A stretch of DNA of 7,954 nt, taken from NCBI GenBank assembly GCA_022508685.1, contig JAFLUS010000076.1, positions 1 to 7,954 on the forward strand, read 5' to 3'. The DNA is from Prevotellaceae bacterium. GTDB taxonomy: Bacteria > Bacteroidota > Bacteroidia > Bacteroidales > Bacteroidaceae. The position numbers were made by a program, and so were the translations under genes. Positions 1 through 6,807 of this stretch are shown piece by piece (the first letter of the stretch is position 1; the number at the start of each line of letters is the position of its first letter). Under the pieces are notes generated by a model. It had not been told where the DNA came from, ran no database searches, and saw nothing but the letters and a program-made list of their open reading frames with translations.

Positions 1-3000
1 GGTGTATTCCACTTCGGGGTGGTCGTTGAGGTAGTTGATGAGGGAGCGTTGCACGCTGATTTTGTAGCGGCGGGAGTAGACGCGGGTGCGAAGATTGTTG
101 GGTGCGTAGATGTGGAAATAAAGTTGCACGTCGCCGGCAGGGCTTTCCTGTGCAATGTCGGCGAGGTCTTCGACCATCTGCACCGTCAGTTTGTCGAGCG
201 GGATTTTGAGGGTGATGCGCTCGATGAGTTGGTCCTTGACGTCGCTGAGGAGGTCGACCTGTCCGATGCGGATGCTGTAGGAGGTGGACGAAGCCCACAT
301 CTTGACGGCTTGGGCACGGACGTAGAGCGACGAACCTTCGACGAAGTAGTGTCCCCACTCGAGCCAGTCTTTGCCGAAGAGCGGAAGTTCACCCGCGCCA
401 TTGAAGTCTTCCATGCGGACGACACCATAAGGGTCGCCACGCTTGGTTGTGCCTCGACGCACGCCGGTGACGATGCCGCCGAAGGTGAAGGTGGGCATGG
501 CGGCAAGGGCGGTACGGTCTTCGAGTTGGCTGACGCGCACGGAGCAGACGTGGTTGAGAACGATGCTGTATTCGTCGAGCGGATGGGCGGAGAGGTAGAT
601 GCCGACGAGGTCGCGTTCCTTGTTGAGCCGTTCGAGGTCGCTCCAACGGGACATGTCGGACGGGACTTCGGGATGAACGACGGCGACGCTCATGCCCATG
701 TCGCCGAAGAGGGAGTTGGTGGACTGATGAAGGTCGGCTTGGAACTTGTTGCCGTAGCGAAGGAGGGTGTCGAGGAACACTTCGTTGCCGGATGTCGGCG
801 CAAAGTAGGCTTCGCGCGGAATGTCGTCAAATCCGTCGAATGCACCGGAGAGAATGAGGCTTTCGATGGATTTGCGGTTGCAGGCAGAGAGGTTGACACG
901 TTCAAAGAAATCGAATACGGAGGTGAAAGGCCCGTTCTTCTGCCGTTCGTCAATGAGGCTCACCACGGCTGATTCGCCCACGCCCTTGATGGCAGCCAGT
1001 CCGAAACGGATGTGTCCGAGCGCATTGACGGTGAATTTCAGGTTCGATTCGTTGATGTCGGGACCGAGCGTCTCAATGCCCATGGCCTTACATTCGTCCA
1101 TGAGTTTGCGGATTTCGTTGATGTTGGCGAGGTTGCGGCTCATGTCGCCTGCCATGTACTGCGCCGGGAAGTGGGCTTTGAGATAGGCGGTCTGATATGC
1201 CACCCACGAATAACAGGTGGCGTGGCTCTTGTTGAAGGCGTAGGAAGCAAACTTTTCCCAGTCGCTCCAAATCTTTTCAAGAACGTGGGGGTCGTGGCCG
1301 TTGCGCTGTCCGCCTTCGATGAACTTTGGCTTCATCGCATCGACGATATCCTTCTTCTTCTTACCCATCGCCTTGCGCAAGGCATCGCTTTCGCCACGCG
1401 TGAAGTCGGCAAGCAGACGCGAGAGGAGCATGACTTGCTCCTGATAGACGGTGATGCCGTAGGTGTCCTTGAGGTATTTCTCCATGACGGGAATGTCGTA
1501 CGCAATGGGCTTGCGTCCGTGCTTGCGGTCGATGAAGTCGGGAATGTAGTCCATGGGGCCCGGACGATAGAGGGCGTTCATGGCGATGAGGTCTTCAAAG
1601 ACGCTCGGCTGAAGTTCGCGCAGGTATTTCTGCATACCGCTCGACTCGAACTGGAACGTACCGATGGTGCGGCCGTCGCAATAGAGTTGGTAGGTGGCAG
1701 GGTCGGCTATGCTGATGGTGTCGACATCGACTTCGACGCCGAGACTGTCGCGAATGACGTCGACGACTTCCTTGAGAATGGACAGCGTCTTGAGCCCGAG
1801 GAAGTCCATCTTGATGAGTCCCGTCTCTTCAATGACATGGCCGTCGTACTGCGTGCAGAGGAGTTTCTCGCCCGTCATCTTGTCGTCGGCTGTGGAGACA
1901 GGCACCCAGTCGCTGATAGGGTCGCGGCAGATGATGGTGCCACAGGCATGCACGCCCGTGTTGCGGACGTTGTTCTCCAACATCTGTGCGTAGCGGATGG
2001 TGTTGCGCAGCACCGGGTCGGACGACAGCGATGCGTCCTTCAGTTCGGGCACGACCTTGATGACGTTGGGCAGATTCATCTTCAGTCCGTCGGGCAGACG
2101 GTCGGGAATGGCCTTGCAGAGGGCGTTGCAGACGTCGAGCGGCAGTTTCTGCACACGTCCGACGTCCTTGATAGCGAGTTTCGTCGCCATCGAGCCGTAG
2201 GTGATGATGTGGGCCACCTTGTCGGCGCCGTATTTGTCGGTTACCCACTGCAGCACCTTGCCACGTCCGTCGTCGTCGAAGTCGGTGTCGATATCGGGGA
2301 GCGAGATGCGGTCGGGGTTGAGGAAACGTTCGAACAGGAGGTCGTACTTGATAGGGTCGATGCGGGTGATGCCCAAGCAGTATGCCACGGTGGAACCGGC
2401 AGCCGAACCACGTCCGGGCCCGACCCACACGCCGAGTTCGTTGCGTGCAGCGTTGATGAAGTCCTGCACGATGAGGAAGTAGCCCGGAAATCCCATCGTC
2501 TTCATGATGTGGAGTTCGAACTTGATTTGCTCTGCCACGTGTTCGGGCAGCGGGTCGCCATAGAGGCGCTTGCCGCCTTCGTAGGCGAGTTTCGCCAGAT
2601 AGTCGGCCTCGAACTTGATGCGGTAGAGTTTGTCGTATCCGCCGAGTTTCTTGATTTTCTTCTGCGCCTCTTCTTCGGAGAGGACGACGTTGCCGTTTTC
2701 GTCCTGTGTGAATTCGTCGAACAGTTCCTTTTCGGAGATGCGTTGGCGATACTCCTCCTCCGTGCCGAAGTCGGCAGGAATGGCGAAGTTGGGCATGATG
2801 GGGTCGTGGTCGATGCTGTAGGTCTCAATCTTGTCGAGAATGTCGATGGTGTTTGCCAGTGCTTCGGGCACGTCGGCAAATGCTTCGTTCATCTCCGCCT
2901 TCGTCTTGAACCACTCCTGCTTGGAGTAGAGCATGCGGTTGGGGTCGTCGAGGTCCTTGCCCGTGGAGAGGCAGATGAGCCGGTCGTGGGCTTCGGCATT

Positions 3001-3693
3001 TTCCTCGTCGACGAAGTGCACGTCGTTCGTGCAGATGAGTTTGACGTCGAACTTGCGTGCCAGTTCTATCAGCACCTTGTTGCACTCCTGCTGCAGCGGG
3101 AAGGTTTCGCGGTTGGCACGCTGCATCGGGTCCTTCACTTCGTGGCGCTGCAGTTCCAGATAGTAGTCGTCGCCGAAGAGGTTCTTGAACCACTGCACGG
3201 CTTCTTCGGCTTCGCGCATCTGTCCGCGGCGGATGTACCACGGCACTTCGCCCGCCAAGCACGCCGAACAGGCAATGAGCCCTTCGTGGTAGCGTTCCAG
3301 TTCCTCGTGGTCGGTGCGCGGCCGTTGGTAGAAACCCTCCGTCCATGCGTGGCTCACGAGTTTGACGAGGTTGTGGTATCCCTGTTCGTTCTTTGCCAAG
3401 AGAATGAGGTGCCATCCGCTGGAGTCGGTCTTGCCCTCGCGCAGCAGTCGCGAACGGCGGGCGCAATAGACCTCACAACCGAAGATAGGCTTGAAGTTCA
3501 GGTCGGGGTTCTTGCCGTTCACTTTCTTCGCATAGTTGAAGAACTCCTTGATGCCGAACATATTGCCGTGGTCGGTTACTGCCATGCCACGCATGCCGTC
3601 GGCTACGGCCTTGTCCACCAACCGCTGAATGGACGCCTGTCCGTCGAGGATGGAATATTGGGTATGTACGTGCAGATGGATGAAATCTTGCAT
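1..3693 (-). CDS. dnaE: DNA polymerase III alpha subunit, 3' end cut by window edge
   Basis: Catalytic subunit of the cytoplasmic replicative DNA polymerase. 1231 codons are visible; there is no stop before the left edge, and the length suggests only a few residues are missing. The start is ATG at 3693, because translation from it begins MQDFIHLHVHTQYSILDG, the usual alpha-subunit opening, and a consensus promoter sits about 30 bp upstream. Domains in order: PHP domain (about 1-280) with HLHVHT (6-11), DHG (41-43) and NDVHF (223-227); polymerase palm with VGPGRGS and PDIDTDF, giving catalytic Asp469 and Asp471 (equivalent to E. coli D401/D403); Asp630 in KMDFLGL (equivalent to D555); FQFESSGM and LYRPGPMDYIPDF; helix-hairpin-helix IKGVGES around 901-908; OB fold from about 1066; C-terminal tau-binding-type region. 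I see no frameshift or intein. The PHP domain keeps metal ligands that E. coli has lost. A single TCA codon (residue 908) is the only TTA/CTA/TCA codon present. Confidence 0.98.
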   Translation of the reverse strand, partial: MQDFIHLHVHTQYSILDGQASIQRLVDKAVADGMRGMAVTDHGNMFGIKEFFNYAKKVNGKNPDLNFKPIFGCEVYCARRSRLLREGKTDSSGWHLILLAKNEQGYHNLVKLVSHAWTEGFYQRPRTDHEELERYHEGLIACSACLAGEVPWYIRRGQMREAEEAVQWFKNLFGDDYYLELQRHEVKDPMQRANRETFPLQQECNKVLIELARKFDVKLICTNDVHFVDEENAEAHDRLICLSTGKDLDDPNRMLYSKQEWFKTKAEMNEAFADVPEALANTIDILDKIETYSIDHDPIMPNFAIPADFGTEEEYRQRISEKELFDEFTQDENGNVVLSEEEAQKKIKKLGGYDKLYRIKFEADYLAKLAYEGGKRLYGDPLPEHVAEQIKFELHIMKTMGFPGYFLIVQDFINAARNELGVWVGPGRGSAAGSTVAYCLGITRIDPIKYDLLFERFLNPDRISLPDIDTDFDDDGRGKVLQWVTDKYGADKVAHIITYGSMATKLAIKDVGRVQKLPLDVCNALCKAIPDRLPDGLKMNLPNVIKVVPELKDASLSSDPVLRNTIRYAQMLENNVRNTGVHACGTIICRDPISDWVPVSTADDKMTGEKLLCTQYDGHVIEETGLIKMDFLGLKTLSILKEVVDVIRDSLGVEVDVDTISIADPATYQLYCDGRTIGTFQFESSGMQKYLRELQPSVFEDLIAMNALYRPGPMDYIPDFIDRKHGRKPIAYDIPVMEKYLKDTYGITVYQEQVMLLSRLLADFTRGESDALRKAMGKKKKDIVDAMKPKFIEGGQRNGHDPHVLEKIWSDWEKFASYAFNKSHATCYSWVAYQTAYLKAHFPAQYMAGDMSRNLANINEIRKLMDECKAMGIETLGPDINESNLKFTVNALGHIRFGLAAIKGVGESAVVSLIDERQKNGPFTSVFDFFERVNLSACNRKSIESLILSGAFDGFDDIPREAYFAPTSGNEVFLDTLLRYGNKFQADLHQSTNSLFGDMGMSVAVVHPEVPSDMSRWSDLERLNKERDLVGIYLSAHPLDEYSIVLNHVCSVRVSQLEDRTALAAMPTFTFGGIVTGVRRGTTKRGDPYGVVRMEDFNGAGELPLFGKDWLEWGHYFVEGSSLYVRAQAVKMWASSTSYSIRIGQVDLLSDVKDQLIERITLKIPLDKLTVQMVEDLADIAQESPAGDVQLYFHIYAPNNLRTRVYSRRYKISVQRSLINYLNDHPEVEYT

Positions 3694-3722
3694 AAGAACG
3701 GGGATGTTTTCGTTTCGAATGA

Positions 3723-3753
3723 CAAAGTTAGAAATAAATTCAGAATTCGCAAA
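3723..3753 (-). promoter_or_regulatory. Bacteroidota-type promoter of dnaE
   Basis: On the minus strand a TTTG (-33 box, 3753-3750) is followed by exactly 19 bp and then TAACTTTG (3730-3723). This matches the Bacteroidota sigma-factor consensus TTTG/N19-21/TAnnTTTG at every fixed position. Transcription would start near 3719, giving a leader of roughly 26 nt before the dnaE ATG at 3693. No Shine-Dalgarno sequence is evident in that leader, which is normal for this phylum. The promoter lies between dnaE and the 22-bp repeat array, so dnaE need not depend on read-through from the upstream gene. The call is from consensus only; no transcript data are available. Confidence 0.75.
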
Positions 3754-3856
3754 GCGGACACACCGACCCGCAAAGACACGGATTTTCCAACTCTCTCACA
3801 CACAAGCGGTTACAAGACGCCGAAAATATCGAAAAATTTGCGTGCGTAAGCCGTTT

Positions 3857-3966
3857 TACGCGTGTGCATAAACGTTTCTACGCGTATGCACAAACGTTTT
3901 CACGCGTGTGCGTAAAACTATTTACGTTTATGCGCACGCCTTTTTACGTTTATGCACACGCGTTTT
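3857..3966. repeat. Array of five 22-bp repeats, three in one orientation and two inverted
   Basis: Five adjacent 22-bp units at 3857-3878, 3879-3900, 3901-3922, 3923-3944 and 3945-3966. Units 1-3 read roughly TACGCGTRTGCAYAAACGTTT. Units 4-5 are the reverse complement of the same core. The 18-bp core of unit 1, ACGCGTGTGCATAAACGT (3858-3875), is an exact reverse complement of the core of unit 5 (3946-3963). Units 2 and 5 pair at 16 of 18 core positions. A degenerate half-copy may precede unit 1 (about 3839-3856). The array therefore forms an imperfect long palindrome centred near 3922. The period is close to two helical turns. Its function is unknown. It lies downstream of the 900-aa gene and upstream of the dnaE promoter, so a role in transcript 3' ends, DNA structure or protein binding is possible, but none is shown. 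Confidence 0.9.
3904..3939. repeat. Central hairpin of the repeat array
   Basis: Arms GCGTGTGCGTAAA (3904-3916) and TTTATGCGCACGC (3927-3939) are complementary at 11 of 13 positions, around a 10-nt loop (3917-3926). The mismatches could become wobble pairs in RNA, depending on strand. In the minus-strand transcript the stem would form about 60 nt after the stop codon of the 900-aa gene, where it might stabilise or define the mRNA 3' end. No U-tract follows it on that strand, so it does not look like a standard intrinsic terminator. Confidence 0.6.
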
Positions 3967-3997
3967 CGCAATTTTGAACACACTGATTATCAACGGA

Positions 3998-6700
3998 TTA
4001 CTCCGACACCACGAAATGCCCTTGCGGCGTGATGCCTTCAGCCGAGATGTAGAGTTGGGAACAGGAAGAGTTGTTGAAGAATTCCACGGTGGCATGTCCC
4101 GTTTCGTCTACGTGGACGGCTGGTGCCCAGAAGATGGTGCGGCGATAGTCAGCCATCGGCGGCAACTGGCTGTAGTCCTCCATGACGAACTCCGTCGGCA
4201 CGTTGTAGCCTTGGAAGTGGGTGCGGCGCAATCCCTTCGACGGCGTCGTGAACTGCGGATGCGTGTAGACATAGACGGTGACGGGGTGGATGCGCACCAC
4301 GTCGTCGCTGCGCACAAAGTGGGTGTAGTTGTCCTCGTCCTCGGACACATAGACCGACTTCACTTCGTCGAGGAAATCGGGCATGGGCGTCACGCCGCCT
4401 CCGTTGGTGTATTCAAACGAATAGGTGTTGTAGGGATAATAGGTAATGGTGTTGTAGGCGTTGTTCACAATCCACAAAATCGGACGCTTCTTGTAGGTCA
4501 GCCCGTCCTTGTAGACGGTGTGCAGATAGTCGGTCATGAGGTCGACCGACACGCCGGGGTCGTTCACGCTCAGCATCTTGCCCGTGGTGTCGTCAATCAC
4601 CACCCAGCGGTCGTCGAGCGAGTTGGTGCCTTCGAAGAACGGGTTCTTCTGCTTCAGCCATTCGTAGAGCGTGGGCAACTGCTCGCCGCTGTCAATGATG
4701 GCGTCGCTGGCTTCGTCCACATTGTAGTAAATCGTCGACTTGCGTGCCCCCGTCTTTTCGTCGTACCACGGCAGACGGCTGTTGTCGGTGAAGTAGCGAC
4801 CCTTGACTTTCACCGTCGGAAGGATGTAGGTGCCGTTCTTCCGCGCGATGCCACTACCCTCCCCTTCGGCGTCGCCCTCGGCTTGCTGCCGGCGCAGCAC
4901 CTCCACCGCCGACGGCAGCGGTATCATGTCCGTCTCGAGTGGCGACAACGGGCGGACAGCGGGCGAAAAATGGCGGTCAATGGCAACGACGTAGCGGGCA
5001 TCCTTGCCGTCGTAGCGCGTCTTGATTTGCAAGTTCCACTCGCCCGTCACGTCGGGCATCTCGAAGGCATAGCCACCCACGCTGTCGGTGATGCAGTCGC
5101 CCCGCATGTGCTCGCCGTTCTTGTTATACAAGTAGGCAGAGAGGTCGACGCCTGCCACGGGATGCTTCTTGCGCCAGCGGTTCGTGTCGGGCTTGAGCCG
5201 TCCGAACACGTAGAGTTTGTCCTCTATCGGCTGCAGCCGTCCCGTGTAGCCCTCAAGCACGTCGAAGCCGCTCACGCCCGACTGCAGCCGCCAGTCGTAG
5301 CGACGCCACCCCTGCGTCAGCATCAGCAGGTCGGCAGCACGGCGGTGCACGGCATCGTCGGCTTCAAAATAGTAATCAGGATTTTCGATATAGCCACGCA
5401 CCTCGCTCGACAGCAGCATCCATGTGCGCAGATTGCCCACCTTGCCGTTCGTCAGCGTGGCAGCGTCCATCGCCGAGAACGAGAGGTCGGAGCCGGCAGG
5501 CGCGGCAATGTCCATGCGGATGCGTCCGCAAGGCTTCATGCCGTAAGCCGGTTCGGACACGCGGATGCTGTCGGCAGCATCCGTCGGCGGACAGATGAAG
5601 AAAAGGCGCTCCGCCTGTATGCGTCCGTCGCTGTCGAACACCGTCAGTTGGTTGACGCCGGGCAGCATCTTGCTGCGCTCAAACTCGAATTCCACAGCCG
5701 GCTGTGCCACGAGCGTGTCGGCCGTCATCACGTTGCCGTTGTGCATGAGCGTGTAACCCAGCAGCCGTCCCTGCATGGACGGCGAGGCATAGAGTCGCGC
5801 CACGATGTCGTCGTCCGTGCTGACGCGCAGCACGCAACCTTCCGCGCGAGCCGTCGGCAACGTGTATTCCGACCGCTTCTGCTGTTCGTCGGTCACGACC
5901 AACCGCAGCGCCTTGCCGTCGGGCGTGACGTCGAACGCCCCTACGCCGTCGGCATCCGTCTCGACCATTTCCAGAATGTTGTCGGCAGCATCGAGCAGCA
6001 ACGCCTTGACGGGTGTGCGCCGTCCGTCCTTCACGGCTCGGAACGCCACACGGCAGGGCAAGCCGACGACCATGTCGCCGCCTTCGGGGTAGAACGTGAC
6101 GGAACGCGAGCCGTCGGCAACGGTGTGTCCCGCGTCGGTCGCAGCATGGTCTGCGCCCTGCCGTTCGGGCAAACGGCGGTTGTAGGTCAGTTCCTCCATG
6201 CGCGGCTGGCTGTAGTCGCCCTCCTTCTCGGGTGCATAGAAAATGGGGAAGACGCGCGAAAACGCCCCGACGCCGCCCCAGTTCATCATGTAGCGCGTGA
6301 AGGCACGCACTTCGTAGAAACCGGTGCCGAAGATGCTGTCGGTCTGAAAATCGCCTTCAGCCATGCCGTGCTCCAGACGCAGTTTGCGCGTATCAATCAC
6401 GTCGCCGCTCGCATTGAGCAGTTCGACGTAGAGCACACGGCTGATGTCGGTAGGGAGATTGCGGTCGGCACGCACGACGTATGCCTTGAAACGCATCGTC
6501 TCGCCCTTGAAGTAGCCGGTGTTGTCGAAATGCAGATAGGCTTTCTCCTGTGGCGTGGCGCGGTTGAACATCATGGCGTGCTTCATGTAGTAAAGCAGTC
6601 GGTTGAGTGCCGAATCGGCAGGCTGCGTCTCCGTCTGCGCCGCCATGCGCATGGGGAGCAACAGGAACGAAAGCAAAAATATGGTCAGGGAGCGTTGCAT
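3998..6700 (-). CDS. Secreted macroglobulin (MG2)-like protein with plug-like C-terminal region, 900 aa
   Basis: Complete gene, ATG at 6700 to TAA at 3998-4000. The start fits because it gives a signal peptide: a hydrophobic segment at about 5-16 and a likely cleavage after MAA (about residue 21). Residues 51-75 (EKAYLHFDNTGYFKGET, then FKAY) match the MG2-like opening of large Bacteroidota envelope proteins. A second beta-rich domain begins near FYPEGGD (203-209). After an acidic, low-complexity linker (about 603-624) comes PTVKVKGR (628-635), in the position of the TVTAKR-like segment that precedes TonB-receptor plug domains. RPILWIVNN (739-747) resembles the plug motif PLYVVDG. The C-terminus has DYRRTIFWAP (851-860) and ends in a beta-rich domain. 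There is no CxEQ thioester motif as in protease-trapping alpha-2-macroglobulins, and no beta-barrel follows. The role is unknown; envelope or periplasmic location is inferred. It shares a divergent promoter region with the CapA-like gene. Codon use matches the neighbours, so recent transfer is not suggested. Confidence 0.85.
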   Translation of the reverse strand: MQRSLTIFLLSFLLLPMRMAAQTETQPADSALNRLLYYMKHAMMFNRATPQEKAYLHFDNTGYFKGETMRFKAYVVRADRNLPTDISRVLYVELLNASGDVIDTRKLRLEHGMAEGDFQTDSIFGTGFYEVRAFTRYMMNWGGVGAFSRVFPIFYAPEKEGDYSQPRMEELTYNRRLPERQGADHAATDAGHTVADGSRSVTFYPEGGDMVVGLPCRVAFRAVKDGRRTPVKALLLDAADNILEMVETDADGVGAFDVTPDGKALRLVVTDEQQKRSEYTLPTARAEGCVLRVSTDDDIVARLYASPSMQGRLLGYTLMHNGNVMTADTLVAQPAVEFEFERSKMLPGVNQLTVFDSDGRIQAERLFFICPPTDAADSIRVSEPAYGMKPCGRIRMDIAAPAGSDLSFSAMDAATLTNGKVGNLRTWMLLSSEVRGYIENPDYYFEADDAVHRRAADLLMLTQGWRRYDWRLQSGVSGFDVLEGYTGRLQPIEDKLYVFGRLKPDTNRWRKKHPVAGVDLSAYLYNKNGEHMRGDCITDSVGGYAFEMPDVTGEWNLQIKTRYDGKDARYVVAIDRHFSPAVRPLSPLETDMIPLPSAVEVLRRQQAEGDAEGEGSGIARKNGTYILPTVKVKGRYFTDNSRLPWYDEKTGARKSTIYYNVDEASDAIIDSGEQLPTLYEWLKQKNPFFEGTNSLDDRWVVIDDTTGKMLSVNDPGVSVDLMTDYLHTVYKDGLTYKKRPILWIVNNAYNTITYYPYNTYSFEYTNGGGVTPMPDFLDEVKSVYVSEDEDNYTHFVRSDDVVRIHPVTVYVYTHPQFTTPSKGLRRTHFQGYNVPTEFVMEDYSQLPPMADYRRTIFWAPAVHVDETGHATVEFFNNSSCSQLYISAEGITPQGHFVVSE

Positions 6701-6733
6701 GTTCTATTTCGTCAGTTTGCATGATAATTGCGA

Positions 6734-6741
6734 CAAAGATA
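6734..6741 (-). promoter_or_regulatory. -7 box for the 900-aa secreted protein gene
   Basis: The minus strand reads TATCTTTG, a full match to the Bacteroidota -7 consensus TAnnTTTG. A start near 6730 would give a leader of about 30 nt before the ATG at 6700. The expected -33 position (about 6761-6764) does not contain TTTG; only a T-rich run lies nearby, so the promoter may be weak or activator-dependent. No Shine-Dalgarno sequence is visible. Confidence 0.6.
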
Positions 6742-6763
6742 CGACAATTCATTGAAAAAACTG

Positions 6764-6771
6764 TATCTTTG
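6764..6771 (+). promoter_or_regulatory. -7 box for the CapA-like lipoprotein gene
   Basis: The plus strand reads TATCTTTG, matching TAnnTTTG. Transcription from about 6775 would leave a leader of about 33 nt before the ATG at 6808. No TTTG occurs at the expected -33 position (about 6741-6744), which lies next to the opposing -7 box. The 9-mer GTATCTTTG (6763-6771) is the exact reverse complement of 6734-6742, so the two -7 boxes form an inverted repeat with a 20-bp spacer. Confidence 0.6.
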
Positions 6772-6807
6772 CATCGTCAAAACACTCACACAATCATAGA
6801 TTTACCC

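Larger units (their letters stand above)
3694..3997. other. Intergenic region between the 900-aa gene and dnaE
   Basis: A 304-bp non-coding gap between two co-directional minus-strand genes. From right to left it holds a short unremarkable stretch after the stop codon at 3998 (3967-3997), the 22-bp repeat array (3857-3966), a stretch with no recognisable signal (about 3754-3856), the dnaE promoter (3723-3753) and the dnaE leader. Short open frames crossing it have no signal peptide, domain or start context that would support a gene. I see no tRNA, riboswitch or stem followed by a T-tract typical of an intrinsic terminator. Confidence 0.8.

Noticed and set aside
1012..3849. 945-residue plus-strand open frame opposite dnaE (and 19-972 in the same frame)
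   Set aside because: It is codon-aligned with dnaE, is open only because dnaE lacks TTA, CTA and (but for one codon) TCA, and its translation is a low-complexity V/D/E/H-rich sequence with no recognisable domain.
3904..3939. Intrinsic transcription terminator
   Set aside because: A stem is possible, but no U-tract follows it in the minus-strand transcript, so I keep it only as a hairpin.
3857..3966. CRISPR array
   Set aside because: The 22-bp units are directly adjacent with no unique spacers, the orientation switches, and no cas genes are nearby.
3998..6700. TonB-dependent outer-membrane receptor or SusC-like protein
   Set aside because: The plug-like motifs are degenerate and no long beta-barrel region follows; the protein ends at 900 residues.
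3998..6700. Recent horizontal acquisition of the 900-aa gene
   Set aside because: It shows the same codon avoidance as dnaE and the CapA-like gene, and I see no flanking mobile-element genes or terminal repeats.
3908..6724. 938-residue plus-strand open frame opposite the 900-aa secreted protein gene
   Set aside because: It begins inside the 22-bp repeat array, is exactly antisense and codon-aligned to a gene with a signal peptide and recognisable domains, and is rich in H/R/V as expected for a shadow frame.
6607..6807. Upstream extension of the CapA-like protein to an ATG at 6607
   Set aside because: The extension would overlap the start of the divergent gene and both promoters, and would bury the lipoprotein signal peptide that begins at 6808.
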